Shown in pieces: positions 1 to 8,877 of a stretch of DNA of 59,776 bases (position 1 is the stretch's first letter; each line of letters opens with the position of its first letter). Under the pieces are notes generated by a model. The model had not been told where the DNA came from. It worked only from the letters and a program-made list of their open reading frames with translations, and searched no databases. This DNA comes from an uncultured Bacilli bacterium (lineage in GTDB: Bacteria > Bacillota_I > Bacilli_A > RF39 > UBA660): NCBI GenBank assembly GCA_934096715.1, contig CAKOMQ010000006.1, positions 1 through 59,776 on the forward strand, given 5' to 3'. Made by a program: the position numbers and the translations under genes.

Positions 1-42
1 ATTTAATCTTTTTCTTGAGTCTCTTTGATTTTTTTCTTTCAT
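1..42 (-). CDS. Partial CDS, N-terminus only, basic start
   Basis: An ATG at 42 is preceded by a good Shine-Dalgarno sequence (GGAAG at 51-55). It opens a frame that runs off the left edge with no stop. Only 14 codons are visible and they are rich in Lys, Arg, Asn and Gln. A basic, hydrophilic start like this also begins the membrane or exported proteins at 157 and 58316, so this may be another member of the set, but 14 residues cannot show it. It would be co-transcribed with the gene ending at 157. Confidence 0.45.
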   Translation of the reverse strand, partial: MKEKNQRDSRKRLN

Positions 43-156
43 TTCTTTTCCTTCCTTTTCTTTTATTTTCTATATTTAAATTTTATAAACTTTTTTAATC
101 TTTTGTACTTGCCTATTGCACAAAAGTTTGAATTTGTGAAATTGCATTATTACTAA

Positions 157-933
157 TTATTCAGTTTTTTTATCATCTTGTAAAACATGTTCCTCTGTAA
201 GAGTCATATGCATTTTTATTTCTCCGCCAATCAAATCATCTTTGCACTCAGGGTCATCACCTTCAACCCATATAACAATGGTCCATTTATCAATATCTCC
301 AACTTTAAAGTTTTCTGTAAAATCTAGCATAACTGTATCTTCATCTTTAAATGGTTCTGTATTCGGTTCAGGCTGATTTGTTTCACTATTGTTTTTAGCA
401 TAAATAACTTTATTGCCATTTTTAAACACCATAACCCTAATAGCTTCATCTACATTTTTTACTACATCATCAATTTTAATAGTTGTCCAATAGTTTATAG
501 TATCTTGTCCCATGTTCTCTGCATAAAATGTATATGCTATATAGTTCTTTCCATTGTGTGAGCCATCACCTTCGTTGTCTATATTTTCTGGTAGCCAATT
601 TACTGATATATCAGTAAAAAAATCTATATCTTTTGATCTTAAAAAAGTTCTGTTATATTTATTATTTTGATCTTCATATATAACTAATCCACTTTCTCTT
701 CCATACTCACTATCAAGTGTTACAGTAAAGTTTTCACCTCTGTACATAATTGATAATATAATATAAATATTTATCAAAAGTATTACTACAATTGCTAAAA
801 AGGCCTTAAAATATATTTGCCTTTTCTTTTTTTTCTTTTCCTTTTTAGCCTTATCTTCCAGTCTTCTTCCTGCTGTTTTTTCATCAATTTGCTCTTCTAA
901 TGTTGGTTCCTTTTTTATATCTTCATTTGCCAT
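157..933 (-). CDS. Membrane-anchored surface protein with C-terminal WxEGxDxxC motif
   Basis: This 258-residue protein has a charged cytosolic start (about residues 1-40, ending in a Lys-rich stretch), one membrane segment at about 41-64, and an external beta-rich domain of about 190 residues. No TYA-type cleavage site follows the membrane segment, so it is probably an uncleaved anchor. Near the C-terminus it has IWVEGDDPEC followed by a GG and a short beta strand. The TasA-like protein at 58316-59473 ends with the equivalent LWLEGQDVDC motif, so the two external domains are probably related. An ATG start is supported by AGGTGA just upstream. It has its own strong promoter with three upstream TGTAAT boxes. 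The function is not recognised; a surface subunit related to the TasA/camelysin group is an inference. Confidence 0.7.
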   Translation of the reverse strand: MANEDIKKEPTLEEQIDEKTAGRRLEDKAKKEKKKKKRQIYFKAFLAIVVILLINIYIILSIMYRGENFTVTLDSEYGRESGLVIYEDQNNKYNRTFLRSKDIDFFTDISVNWLPENIDNEGDGSHNGKNYIAYTFYAENMGQDTINYWTTIKIDDVVKNVDEAIRVMVFKNGNKVIYAKNNSETNQPEPNTEPFKDEDTVMLDFTENFKVGDIDKWTIVIWVEGDDPECKDDLIGGEIKMHMTLTEEHVLQDDKKTE

Positions 934-984
934 ATCTTCACCTAGTTCTTTAAAAAAATATTTTTTTCAACAAATTCTATTAAT

Positions 985-1013
985 ATTATACTTACTCTTT
1001 AAAGCTTTGTCAA
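985..1013 (-). promoter_or_regulatory. Sigma-A promoter of the 157-933 gene
   Basis: On the minus strand this reads TTGACA (1008-1013), 17 bases, TATAAT (985-990), a full consensus match with ideal spacing. It lies about 50 bases upstream of the ATG at 933. Confidence 0.85.
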
Positions 1014-1023
1014 CGAATTTAAT

Positions 1024-1051
1024 ATTACATTTATATTACATTTGTGTTACA
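1024..1051 (-). promoter_or_regulatory. Three TGTAAT boxes at 11-bp spacing
   Basis: ATTACA on the plus strand (TGTAAT in the direction of transcription) occurs at 1024-1029 and 1035-1040, with the variant GTTACA at 1046-1051. The period is exactly 11 bp, about one helical turn. The gap to the -35 element is 10 bases, one turn shorter than at the other two promoters carrying these boxes. Confidence 0.7.
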
Positions 1052-1753
1052 TTATTCGCTATCTGGATGTATCATACTACTTGTTATTTTTACAACTATT
1101 TCTATAGCTTTATTTTTATCATTTTGCTCGTTTTGATAGTAATTATAAGCATTTTTTCCAAATTTTGTATCTAATAAATCTCTAGCTGTTTTTTCATCAT
1201 CTGTTCCGTCATTTTGATATGCCCAACTAACATGAAATTTAAAGTTAGCAACTGCATCAGGAGTAGTTTCGTCACTTTCATATTCTCCATCCATTCTAGT
1301 TTTATCATAAGTATAATTAACATCAAATGGATATTCATTATCATTAGCAAATATTTTTACTGTATTTCCTTCTTCTTGAATTACTCCATCATTCTGTAAT
1401 TGGTCTAGTACTTCTTCTCCAAATATTTTTATTGATTTTAATTCATATTTAATACTTGAGCTTGTTGTAGACAAATTATATATATGAACTGCATCTTCTC
1501 TATTTGGCATTCCTGGATATAACTCATCTATTGTAAAAGTAACGTCTTGGTCAAATATCTCTTTTCCGTCAACATAATATGAAACATCCCAAGGAGTTAT
1601 ATATCCATCTAATCCTTTTGTTCTAACTGGTTGATTTATATTAAACCATGCATAGGTATTTACTATTAATATTACAGAAAAAATCATAACTAATCTAATT
1701 CTAGACGCTACACTTCGCTTTTTAGCTCGTCTAAATTCACGTAATATATTCAT
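1052..1753 (-). CDS. TasA/camelysin-like exported protein, SipW-type signal sequence
   Basis: This 233-residue protein starts with a basic N-terminus and a hydrophobic core (about 20-33) ending in VNTYAWF. The TYA-W/R/L-type cleavage site is typical of substrates of SipW-like signal peptidases (TasA, camelysin/CalY). Cleavage is expected after Ala35. The mature part is a beta-rich, acidic domain of about 200 residues. GGAGG precedes the ATG. It lies 22 bases downstream of a signal-peptidase gene, with a second one before that, so its own processing enzymes are probably co-transcribed. A secreted or cell-surface fibre subunit is the likely role by family; the exact function is unknown. Confidence 0.75.
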   Translation of the reverse strand: MNILREFRRAKKRSVASRIRLVMIFSVILIVNTYAWFNINQPVRTKGLDGYITPWDVSYYVDGKEIFDQDVTFTIDELYPGMPNREDAVHIYNLSTTSSSIKYELKSIKIFGEEVLDQLQNDGVIQEEGNTVKIFANDNEYPFDVNYTYDKTRMDGEYESDETTPDAVANFKFHVSWAYQNDGTDDEKTARDLLDTKFGKNAYNYYQNEQNDKNKAIEIVVKITSSMIHPDSE

Positions 1754-1775
1754 AAATCCTCCATTCTATCTTTTG

Positions 1776-2477
1776 TTATTCTTCTTGATCTTCCTCTTCC
1801 TCTTCACTTTCATCTTCTTCAGTTAATTCATCTGTATCTTCTTCACTTTCTTCTATGTCTTCATCTTCGAATTCTTCATTCTCTTCTTCATATTCATTCA
1901 CAGCTTCACCTAGTTTTTGTATCTTTGGCTTTTTATTTGTTCTAAATGCGATGAATACATTTAGCACTAATACTATAATAATTACAAATAAGGAATATAT
2001 ATTACTTGCTGCTTTATATAAAATTGTTAATAATTTAGATTTATACTTAACAACACCAAATATCTGCTCTTGCTTAATTTGTGGATCCTCAACACTACTG
2101 TTGTGTAAACCTTTCGCATGAAAATTTAAATTTCCATTACTGTCTTCCTCAATTCCTATAACACTATGCATAATTATTTTTCCAGAATACTCTCCATATC
2201 GTCCCATATACACAATAGCATCACCAACTTTGATTTTTCTAGGATCAACTTCTTTACTTATAACAACTTCACCTACATCATATTCAGGCTCCATACTTCC
2301 AGTAATTACTCTAAATATCCTATAACCTGCTATAGATTTGTTACCATTAGTGACTTTTTGTAATGCAATTATGGCAGCTAATATAAAGCAGAATATAATA
2401 AGTAGCTGATATATTAGCTTAAATATTATTTTTATTATTTTTTTTGTATTCGCATTAGATCTAATATCTTCCCCCAT
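1776..2477 (-). CDS. sipW: SipW-like signal peptidase I with acidic C-terminal tail
   Basis: This 233-residue ER/SipW-type signal peptidase has an N-terminal membrane segment (about 15-40), the catalytic motif TGSMEP (nucleophile Ser61), a conserved KVGDAIVY strand and His104 in IIMHSVIGI. Ser-His in place of Ser-Lys is the mark of the SipW/archaeal/ER class. A second membrane segment lies at about 150-175. The C-terminal 50 or so residues are almost all Glu and Asp and should face the cytosol. It follows another signal peptidase by 16 bases and precedes the TasA-like gene by 22. It should cleave exported TasA-like proteins of this locus. The acidic tail is unusual and may bind a basic partner. 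Confidence 0.88.
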   Translation of the reverse strand: MGEDIRSNANTKKIIKIIFKLIYQLLIIFCFILAAIIALQKVTNGNKSIAGYRIFRVITGSMEPEYDVGEVVISKEVDPRKIKVGDAIVYMGRYGEYSGKIIMHSVIGIEEDSNGNLNFHAKGLHNSSVEDPQIKQEQIFGVVKYKSKLLTILYKAASNIYSLFVIIIVLVLNVFIAFRTNKKPKIQKLGEAVNEYEEENEEFEDEDIEESEEDTDELTEEDESEEEEEDQEE

Positions 2478-2493
2478 ATTTCTACCTCTTTTT

Positions 2494-3090
2494 TTATACG
2501 TTGTAATTATCCCTTATTTTTTTTATCTCGTATTTTTTCCTTTTCATCTTCCTTTTATTTTTTTTGGTATCTTTTATACTAACTAAAATATATACAATAA
2601 TAATAAATATAAATACATTTATAAAACCTCTAGCATTTTGTATATAGTGCACTGCACTTCCTATTTTAGGAATACTAAACAACACTTTTCCATATACATT
2701 GTTAATATCTACTGTTTCTTTATCTTGTACTTCATTATTATCGCCTTTAGTAATAAATTTTACTCCATCTTTTTCTTTTGTTATTCCTAATATTCTGTGT
2801 GAAATAGTTCTGCCTTCCTGTTTAAATGTTATTATATCTCCTTTGTTTAACTCATTAATTTGGCACTTTTTCACAACAACTAAATCATCTTTATAGAATG
2901 TAGGTTCCATGCTTTCAGAAACTATATTAAACATATATATTCCCCAAATATGTGTATTTTCTTCAAATGAAAAAATCAAGTTAATTATAAAAAGTATTAT
3001 CAATACAATAAGTATTATAATTTTTATTATTTTTTTTGTTCTTTTTTTATTTCTAATATTATTAGAAATTTTTTCAACATCATATTCCAA
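2494..3090 (-). CDS. sipW: SipW-like signal peptidase I
   Basis: This 198-residue signal peptidase has a membrane segment at about 20-41, catalytic SESMEP (Ser60), a GDIITF strand, ISHRILGI (His98) and a second membrane segment near 157-172, ending in a basic tail. It is the Ser-His (SipW/ER) type. The start codon is TTG at 3090, supported by AAGGTGAGG a few bases upstream; no better ATG lies nearby. It is the first of two consecutive peptidase genes before the TasA-like gene at 1052-1753. Confidence 0.87.
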   Translation of the reverse strand: MEYDVEKISNNIRNKKRTKKIIKIIILIVLIILFIINLIFSFEENTHIWGIYMFNIVSESMEPTFYKDDLVVVKKCQINELNKGDIITFKQEGRTISHRILGITKEKDGVKFITKGDNNEVQDKETVDINNVYGKVLFSIPKIGSAVHYIQNARGFINVFIFIIIVYILVSIKDTKKNKRKMKRKKYEIKKIRDNYNV

Positions 3091-3110
3091 TTTTGCCTCA
3101 CCTTAAATAA

Positions 3111-4727
3111 TTATTTTTTTAGCATTTCCTTTACTGTTGTAATATATTCCAAATCTTCTATTGAAAATTTGCTTTTTTGTATATTATTATATGTATTAAT
3201 GATTTTAACTTTTCTAATAAAATCATCTATACCATCTTCTTGGAAATTTTCTTTTGAAACTTGCATTCCAAATAATTTATATTTATCTTTGATAATCGTT
3301 GCAAGATCTTTAGTATCACTAATTTTAATGTAATTTATAACTGTAAAATTAGAAAAATTAATAAAATCTCTAATCTTTTTAATATTTTCTCCAATTTCTT
3401 TGTCTGTTATTTCTTCATTTTTTTTAATTATGGATTTTGCTAAAAATCCATAATAATTACTTGCAAGTTTTAATACATCTAATAATGATGATGTTTCATC
3501 AATGTTTTTGATTATATTTTGCTTAATAATTTCATCATCTAATTGCATATAGGTTTTTTTTACTTCTAAAATTAAATTATTTCTTTGTAAAATTATTTCT
3601 CCATTATTCTTTGATTTTGAAACTTTAATTCCTAAAAATCCTTTTTTATTATTAATTTTGCCGTTTATCTTAAAGATTTCTGATGTTGTTTTCTTTATAT
3701 TACCTTTAACTAAGTCATACTCCGTTTTCTTAACTTTTTTGCTTTTATTTTCTTCAATATTCTTCAACTCTTCAGTTCTAATTTGCAATATTTCATCAAC
3801 TAAGAATTTATACTCACTATATTTAGAATATTCTATTAGATTACTGTTTAATTTATCTATATTGTAATCTATTTCAGATTTTTCATTTTCTTCTAATTGC
3901 GTAACATCTTTTGCTGTTAGTTCTAAATATAATTTTTTATAATTGTCTTGTTTATAATCATTTATATTCAATGCACCTGTATAAAATTTATTTAAAATAA
4001 TTTTGTTATCAGTTTCTTCTATATCTCTTTTATGTTTTATAAGTTCTGCTCGCTTTTCTTCTATTCCTTCAGAAGTAGATTTTAAACTTTTTAAAATTTC
4101 TTCTGATTTATTATCATAGAATTTGTCTATTTCATTTTCATATTTATCATAAATATATCTTATATTTACATATAAATGTGAAACAACATCTGAACATTCC
4201 AAATAGACCTTTTCGAAAGCATTTTTTATTATTTCTGAATTAATATTTCCATTGTTAGCTTCTTGCAATAGTACTTCCATATATTTTTTTGAATATTCAC
4301 TAATAGAAAAATCTTCCGTAGTTAGTTTAATTCCTACTGTTTCGAATTGCTTTACACAATCTATTAATTCTTTGTTTAATCTTTCTAAATTGCTTTTATA
4401 ATATCCATTAACATTATATGAAATTCTATCAAGCCCCATTTTATCATATGATGAACGTCCATCTGTATTTTTAACAGCATTGTTATATTTTAATATTTTT
4501 TGTTCTATTTGTAAAATTTCATCATTTTCTTCAACAACTGTGAGTTTATCATATCTGCTTTCTATTTCTTTTAATAATGCTTCATTTAATTTTTCGTAAC
4601 TATCAATCATTTCTTTAATTGTGCTATCTAAAGTTTTTATTGCTTTGATTCCGTTTCTTGGTAACACAGATATAACTTCTTTATCTGTTGCTATTTGTTT
4701 TTCTATACTTTCTACTAATTCTTTCAT
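3111..4727 (-). CDS. Large cytosolic coiled-coil protein, unknown
   Basis: This 538-residue protein has no signal peptide or membrane segment. It is rich in Lys, Glu, Ile and Asn, with long stretches of heptad-like sequence (for instance about residues 1-80 and 190-250), so it is probably an elongated cytosolic helical protein. I see no catalytic motif and no family I can name. The ATG is preceded by GGAGG (spacing 9) and overlaps the stop of the 45-residue gene upstream by four bases (ATGA), so the two are translationally coupled. Its position between TasA/SipW pairs suggests a role in the same secretion or assembly system. Confidence 0.7.
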   Translation of the reverse strand: MKELVESIEKQIATDKEVISVLPRNGIKAIKTLDSTIKEMIDSYEKLNEALLKEIESRYDKLTVVEENDEILQIEQKILKYNNAVKNTDGRSSYDKMGLDRISYNVNGYYKSNLERLNKELIDCVKQFETVGIKLTTEDFSISEYSKKYMEVLLQEANNGNINSEIIKNAFEKVYLECSDVVSHLYVNIRYIYDKYENEIDKFYDNKSEEILKSLKSTSEGIEEKRAELIKHKRDIEETDNKIILNKFYTGALNINDYKQDNYKKLYLELTAKDVTQLEENEKSEIDYNIDKLNSNLIEYSKYSEYKFLVDEILQIRTEELKNIEENKSKKVKKTEYDLVKGNIKKTTSEIFKINGKINNKKGFLGIKVSKSKNNGEIILQRNNLILEVKKTYMQLDDEIIKQNIIKNIDETSSLLDVLKLASNYYGFLAKSIIKKNEEITDKEIGENIKKIRDFINFSNFTVINYIKISDTKDLATIIKDKYKLFGMQVSKENFQEDGIDDFIRKVKIINTYNNIQKSKFSIEDLEYITTVKEMLKK

Positions 4728-4861
4728 GCTTTTTCTTCCTCCAATTTCTTAACAGTATCATGTTCGCTGTTTAAAAACTTTAAAAAACTTTCTACTTGTT
4801 TTTGAATATCCAATATTTCTTTATTGTCTAATTTAGATACTTTAATACTTTTTATTTCCAA
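4724..4861 (-). CDS. 45-residue protein, TTG start, coupled to the coiled-coil gene
   Basis: A TTG at 4861 lies five bases after a strong GAGGTGAG (4867-4874) and opens a 45-codon frame. The frame ends in TGA overlapping the next ATG as ATGA. The product is charged and helical, with a Lys/Glu-rich C-terminus that doubles as the Shine-Dalgarno of the following gene. The good ribosome site, tight coupling and exact fit between two real genes make it credible despite its size. Its function is unknown; a small partner of the coiled-coil protein is the obvious guess. Confidence 0.65.
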   Translation of the reverse strand: MEIKSIKVSKLDNKEILDIQKQVESFLKFLNSEHDTVKKLEEEKA

Positions 4862-4879
4862 AAAAACTCACCTCTTATT

Positions 4880-5509
4880 TTAATTTTCATCTATATGTTG
4901 GCTAAATTTTAAAGTAGCTTTATAATTTAGTTTTGTATGTTGATTTTGTTCAGAATTTTCACCTCTAAATTGTGTATCAGCTTTATTATTCATATTATTT
5001 TCTTTACTATCATTCCATCTAAATAATACTCTAATCTCGCGAATTTTTTTATTTTCACTATTTAAATCAGTCTCTGGATTAATTACTCCTTTTATTTCTT
5101 TTGTCTCAGTTATTGTTGAAGATTCACCATCAATAACTTCATATCCATAGATTTCAAAATCTGTTAGTTTTTGTTGATTTAATTGTTCTATCGAAAATTC
5201 ATATTCAAAAGTTAAATCAACATTACTATAATCAAGTAACATCTCAAAATATCCTGTTCTACCTGGTATTAATACATCATCATTCATATTTTCATCTTTT
5301 ATTAATATAGGTTGCATTACTTCACTAAGTGTAGATTCTTCTTGAATAATGTGATTATTTACTTTCATTAACCATCTTTTTATATGAGTCTGATAAGTTG
5401 TATCAACTTTTTCATAATATCTTGCATATGTTCTTTGTATTGAAAAAATTGTAATCAATAATGAAATAATACATAAAATTTGTAAAATTCTTAATTTCTT
5501 CTTTTTCAT
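4880..5509 (-). CDS. TasA/camelysin-like exported protein
   Basis: This protein of about 209 residues has a KKKK start, a hydrophobic core and an RTYA-RYY cleavage site (after about Ala29), the SipW-substrate signature. The mature domain contains IPGRTGYFEMLLDY and a VDLTFEYEF strand, matching the paralogue at 11016-11660 (APGTQACFEIVID, DVSILYTL). An ATG at 5509 is preferred over the TTG three bases earlier because AAAGGG is better spaced and the junction is TGATG with the upstream peptidase gene. It is probably a secreted or cell-surface subunit matured by that peptidase. Confidence 0.78.
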   Translation of the reverse strand: MKKKKLRILQILCIISLLITIFSIQRTYARYYEKVDTTYQTHIKRWLMKVNNHIIQEESTLSEVMQPILIKDENMNDDVLIPGRTGYFEMLLDYSNVDLTFEYEFSIEQLNQQKLTDFEIYGYEVIDGESSTITETKEIKGVINPETDLNSENKKIREIRVLFRWNDSKENNMNNKADTQFRGENSEQNQHTKLNYKATLKFSQHIDEN

Positions 5510-6120
5510 CAATTTTCCCTTTCAGTTTTTTCGCTATGTCTTCCTTTAAAAATCCTAAATCCTGCATATATTGACAATGGCAATATTCCGCAGAAATAAA
5601 ATACATATTTATTGTTTAGCATTCTGCAAATAAGTGTTAAAATATACATTTTAGTTTGTACCACTCCATTTATTTGTTCACTATAAACTAATGGGTCTTC
5701 TAAATTATTAGCAATACCTTGAGTATGGAATACTTTTTTTCCATCAATATCTTCAACTTTTTTTACTCTATGTGTTACTATTATTCCTTTTACTGAACCT
5801 TCTAAGCCTTTATATGTAACATCATCATTGACTTTTATTTTGTCAGAATCTACTTCTTTTACTAAGATTACATCTCCTATTTGATATTTTGGAATCATAC
5901 TTCCAGTTTGTACTCTAAATATTCTATATCCTAAAAATGCATTTTTATTATTAGTTACTTTTTGTACTACAATAATTATACAAATGAATATTATTGCTAC
6001 TGTTAATAATTTAGAAAATATTTCCCAAACTGTACTGATAATTTTTGAGCTTTTAGACTTTTTTATACGAAAAGAATTCTCTTTTTCTATATTTTTCTCT
6101 TCTGTTTTTTTGTCATTCAT
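5509..6120 (-). CDS. sipW: SipW-like signal peptidase I
   Basis: This 203-residue Ser-His signal peptidase has a cytosolic charged start, a membrane segment at about 32-53, catalytic TGSMIP (Ser74), VTHRVKKV (His117) and a second membrane segment near 172-190. The IFRVQTGSM region closely resembles the peptidase at 1776-2477. It begins exactly where the upstream gene stops (6121), and its TGA overlaps the ATG of its presumed substrate at 5509. The gene-substrate pairing is the same as for sipW-tasA. Confidence 0.9.
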   Translation of the reverse strand: MNDKKTEEKNIEKENSFRIKKSKSSKIISTVWEIFSKLLTVAIIFICIIIVVQKVTNNKNAFLGYRIFRVQTGSMIPKYQIGDVILVKEVDSDKIKVNDDVTYKGLEGSVKGIIVTHRVKKVEDIDGKKVFHTQGIANNLEDPLVYSEQINGVVQTKMYILTLICRMLNNKYVFYFCGILPLSIYAGFRIFKGRHSEKTEREN

Positions 6121-7242
6121 TTATTTTAACCTCACTTCTTTTGCTCCTGTCATGTATTTTTCTATTCTTTCCTTAAATTTATCTTCTATAGGCTTTACTG
6201 AAACAATTTTTTTGGTTTTCATAACTAATAATTTGTCAGTAATCATTTGTTTTAATTCTTTATCACTTAAATCTGGATTTAATTCTATAATTTTTTCAAT
6301 CATAGCATCAGTCATTTCTTTTATCATTTGCTTATCTTCTACTGCATTCTTTTGTTTTCCTTTAATTGTTTCATTTAAATCATTAGTTTTAAATATTGAG
6401 TGTAGTAAAAATATATCTTCGTCTATTAATCTTTTAACAATGCCTTTTTCTTCAAACTCATTTGATTCTTTAATTGATTTATCTTTAATTTCCATTTGCT
6501 CACTTAAATAGTTCCAAAGTTTTACTGCATATTGAAAGTTTACGTTTTTCAATAATACATTTGTCATTTTTAATGGAGATTTTACATATGTAGCTCTTTT
6601 AGATTGTAATATTTGATAAACTTCAGTCTGCTTAAGCATTTTTAAATCTTCTTTAATTTTTTTGATTCTTTCAAGTTTTTCTTGTGATTTTTTTGTACCT
6701 ATTGATAATTCAGAATTGTATTCTACATTTACATTTATTTTTTCTTTTTTCAATTTTATATCTGCTTGATAATTTGCTTTTTGGTGATTCTTTCCTTTAT
6801 ATAAAGCGTCTTGATCTTTTTCTCTTATAAACATATAGTCTTCTATTAATTTTATAAGCGTATATAAAAATCTATTTTCATAATTAAGATATGTTTCTTC
6901 TTTGTATGCATTTAATATCTTTTTAGGTATTACTTCTCCATTTTTTTGATTATATCTATCTACAAGGTTTACATTTTTAGATAAATGTTTAACACTTTCA
7001 ACTGTTACCTTTTTTATTAACTCAATTTTTATAATCTCTTCTTCTGTAACAATATTTTTTATTTGCTTTGTTAAAGCCTTTTCTAGATATGGAATAGTAA
7101 ATTCTACCATATCAATCCATTCATCATTTTCAATAATTCGATTTTTGCTAACATCCATCATCAACTTTGAATCCATTTTTCCTAAAAACTCTGTTGATTT
7201 GTCTTTTTCTATATTAGCTAATCTTGTAATATTTAAGTCCAT
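6121..7242 (-). CDS. DUF2357-like companion of the McrB-like ATPase (tentative)
   Basis: This 373-residue protein is soluble and Lys/Glu-rich, with no membrane segment. Around residues 95-150 it has a GEVIPKKILNAYKEE stretch, then LNYENRFLYTLIKLIEDY. That ENRF helix recalls DUF2357 proteins, which are encoded beside McrB-like ATPases. The PD-(D/E)xK nuclease usually fused to DUF2357 in restriction-like systems is not visible, and the protein is shorter than those fusions. It lies 41 bases after the AAA+ gene and abuts a signal-peptidase gene. I am fairly sure it works with the ATPase but only weakly sure of the DUF2357 assignment. Confidence 0.6.
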   Translation of the reverse strand: MDLNITRLANIEKDKSTEFLGKMDSKLMMDVSKNRIIENDEWIDMVEFTIPYLEKALTKQIKNIVTEEEIIKIELIKKVTVESVKHLSKNVNLVDRYNQKNGEVIPKKILNAYKEETYLNYENRFLYTLIKLIEDYMFIREKDQDALYKGKNHQKANYQADIKLKKEKINVNVEYNSELSIGTKKSQEKLERIKKIKEDLKMLKQTEVYQILQSKRATYVKSPLKMTNVLLKNVNFQYAVKLWNYLSEQMEIKDKSIKESNEFEEKGIVKRLIDEDIFLLHSIFKTNDLNETIKGKQKNAVEDKQMIKEMTDAMIEKIIELNPDLSDKELKQMITDKLLVMKTKKIVSVKPIEDKFKERIEKYMTGAKEVRLK

Positions 7243-7283
7243 TTATTATTTCTTTCCTTTCTATTAGGATATTGTTACTTTAA

Positions 7284-8837
7284 TTATGACATCTTCTTCA
7301 ATCTTAATAAGAATTCTATACATTCTGCCATTTTACCTTTTCCAAAATTCTTGTCTAAGAATTCTATGTATCCGTCAATTTCGTCTCTAATTAATGCTAA
7401 GTTAAGTCCTTCAAATTTTCTTAAAACTTTCTTAGCCATGAAATAGTCTACTGCTTCTGTCTCATCTCCACCGCAAGCTACATAAACAGGTACGAATTTT
7501 CTCATGTGTTTTACAATACGGTTACCAAAAGCAACTCTGAAGTGCTTAATTGTATAGTTATCCATATCATCAATTTTCTTTAATGTTGATGCTGAAATTG
7601 CATATTCATCCATTGCTTTTTCGAATAATCCATTTAAATATGAATAATTCACATCTATTGCATCAACATCGTCTGGTTCAAATGCAATACCTTTTTCGTT
7701 AATATCTATAGGCATCGCTCTGTCGTATACCTTATCTGTTACCATGAATGTAGAATCATCGTTATTGATTGTTCCTATATACCATGCATTTGGTGGAATT
7801 TGTAATTTTCCTCTTATTAATTTTTTAGGATCTGTTGGCCATGAACTTTGTACAACTTCAATTTTCCAATCCTTTGTACTGTGCATTTCTAGAATTGATA
7901 ACATTTCTGCAAAATAGTACTCAACACGCGCCAAATTCATTTCGTCTAGTATTACTGTAAATATTTCGTCCATATATCCAGCCTCATATAAATATGCTAA
8001 AAAGTCTGTTTCATTAAACTTTTTAGTGAATTCATTTAAGTACCCAAATATATCTGTTCTATCTCTCCAAGAGGGTTGTACTGAAGCAACACATGAAGGG
8101 TGTTTTACAAAGTTACCCCAAGCAAGAGATATAGATGTTTTACCTGTACCAGAGATACCCTGTAAAATAACTAGCTTTGTTGATGCTATAGCTGATACGA
8201 ATAATCTTATCATTTTTTCACTATAATATAATTTTAATTTACTTGCTGCAAAATTTCTAAACATATAGCAAAATTCCGGTAGTGTAAAACTGTTGTTATA
8301 ATTTTTTTGTTTATATTTTGCATATTCTTGATCTATTAAAGTTAATTTTGAAAATCTGCTTTGACTATTAGGATCAATCTGTTCCTCATTATTGGCTTCT
8401 GACTCTGCAGCAGCAGCTGTTGCTCGATCTCTTCCTGTACTTATTCCATTTGGATTAACTCCTAATTCTGGAGTCTTCATAGATAATAATTTTAGTTTTT
8501 CATCAACCAATTCTTCAACTTGATCATTTAATGTATCTATTTGTTTTAGCAATTCTTCTTGGTTTATTATCTTTTTTCTCCATTTCATATGTTTCTTTAA
8601 GAAAAAAGCTATTATACCAACAATTCCACCTATTACTATAATCATACAAATTATTGCTAATCCTGTTAAAAACCATTCTGATGTTTGAAAATCATTAGCA
8701 TAATTTTGTATTATGTAATAATATTCTGGTATATTGAATATATTAAGTATTCCTTTCCATAATCCACCAAAAATCTCTCCAAAACCTGAAAAGAATTGGT
8801 GTAAAAATTCAAATAAAAATCTTCCATATGTATCCAT
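7284..8837 (-). CDS. Membrane-anchored McrB-like AAA+ ATPase
   Basis: The 517-residue product has an amphipathic start, a membrane segment at about 57-80, a coiled/low-complexity linker (about 95-160) and a C-terminal AAA+ domain. Visible motifs are Walker A GISGTGKTS (about 227-235), PSWRDRTDIFGYLN, Walker B VILDEMNLARVE (about 295-306), sensor-like YIGTINNDDS (about 353-362) and an arginine in DKVYDRAMPIDI. The DEMNLARVE form is characteristic of the McrB branch. McrB restriction subunits are normally soluble with an N-terminal DNA-binding domain; here a membrane anchor replaces it. Neighbours are two companion proteins and SipW/TasA genes, which argues for a protein-handling role at the membrane rather than DNA restriction. 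Confidence 0.88.
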   Translation of the reverse strand: MDTYGRFLFEFLHQFFSGFGEIFGGLWKGILNIFNIPEYYYIIQNYANDFQTSEWFLTGLAIICMIIVIGGIVGIIAFFLKKHMKWRKKIINQEELLKQIDTLNDQVEELVDEKLKLLSMKTPELGVNPNGISTGRDRATAAAAESEANNEEQIDPNSQSRFSKLTLIDQEYAKYKQKNYNNSFTLPEFCYMFRNFAASKLKLYYSEKMIRLFVSAIASTKLVILQGISGTGKTSISLAWGNFVKHPSCVASVQPSWRDRTDIFGYLNEFTKKFNETDFLAYLYEAGYMDEIFTVILDEMNLARVEYYFAEMLSILEMHSTKDWKIEVVQSSWPTDPKKLIRGKLQIPPNAWYIGTINNDDSTFMVTDKVYDRAMPIDINEKGIAFEPDDVDAIDVNYSYLNGLFEKAMDEYAISASTLKKIDDMDNYTIKHFRVAFGNRIVKHMRKFVPVYVACGGDETEAVDYFMAKKVLRKFEGLNLALIRDEIDGYIEFLDKNFGKGKMAECIEFLLRLKKMS

Positions 8838-8877
8838 CTTTTATTTCTTCCTTTCGAGAATTTCGTTCATTATACAA

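Noticed and set aside
100..150. Weak inverted repeat after the 157-933 gene (CACAAA/TTTGTG)
   Set aside because: The stem is six bases, imperfect beyond that, and has no T-run; not enough to call a terminator.
5412..5606. A 64-codon minus-strand frame overlapping the peptidase and TasA-like genes
   Set aside because: It is out of frame with two well-supported genes and has no start signal.
7284..8837. Type IV (McrBC) restriction or other defence system
   Set aside because: No McrC, methyl-binding domain or nuclease is visible; the ATPase is membrane-anchored and embedded among secretion genes. Kept only as the alternative explanation.
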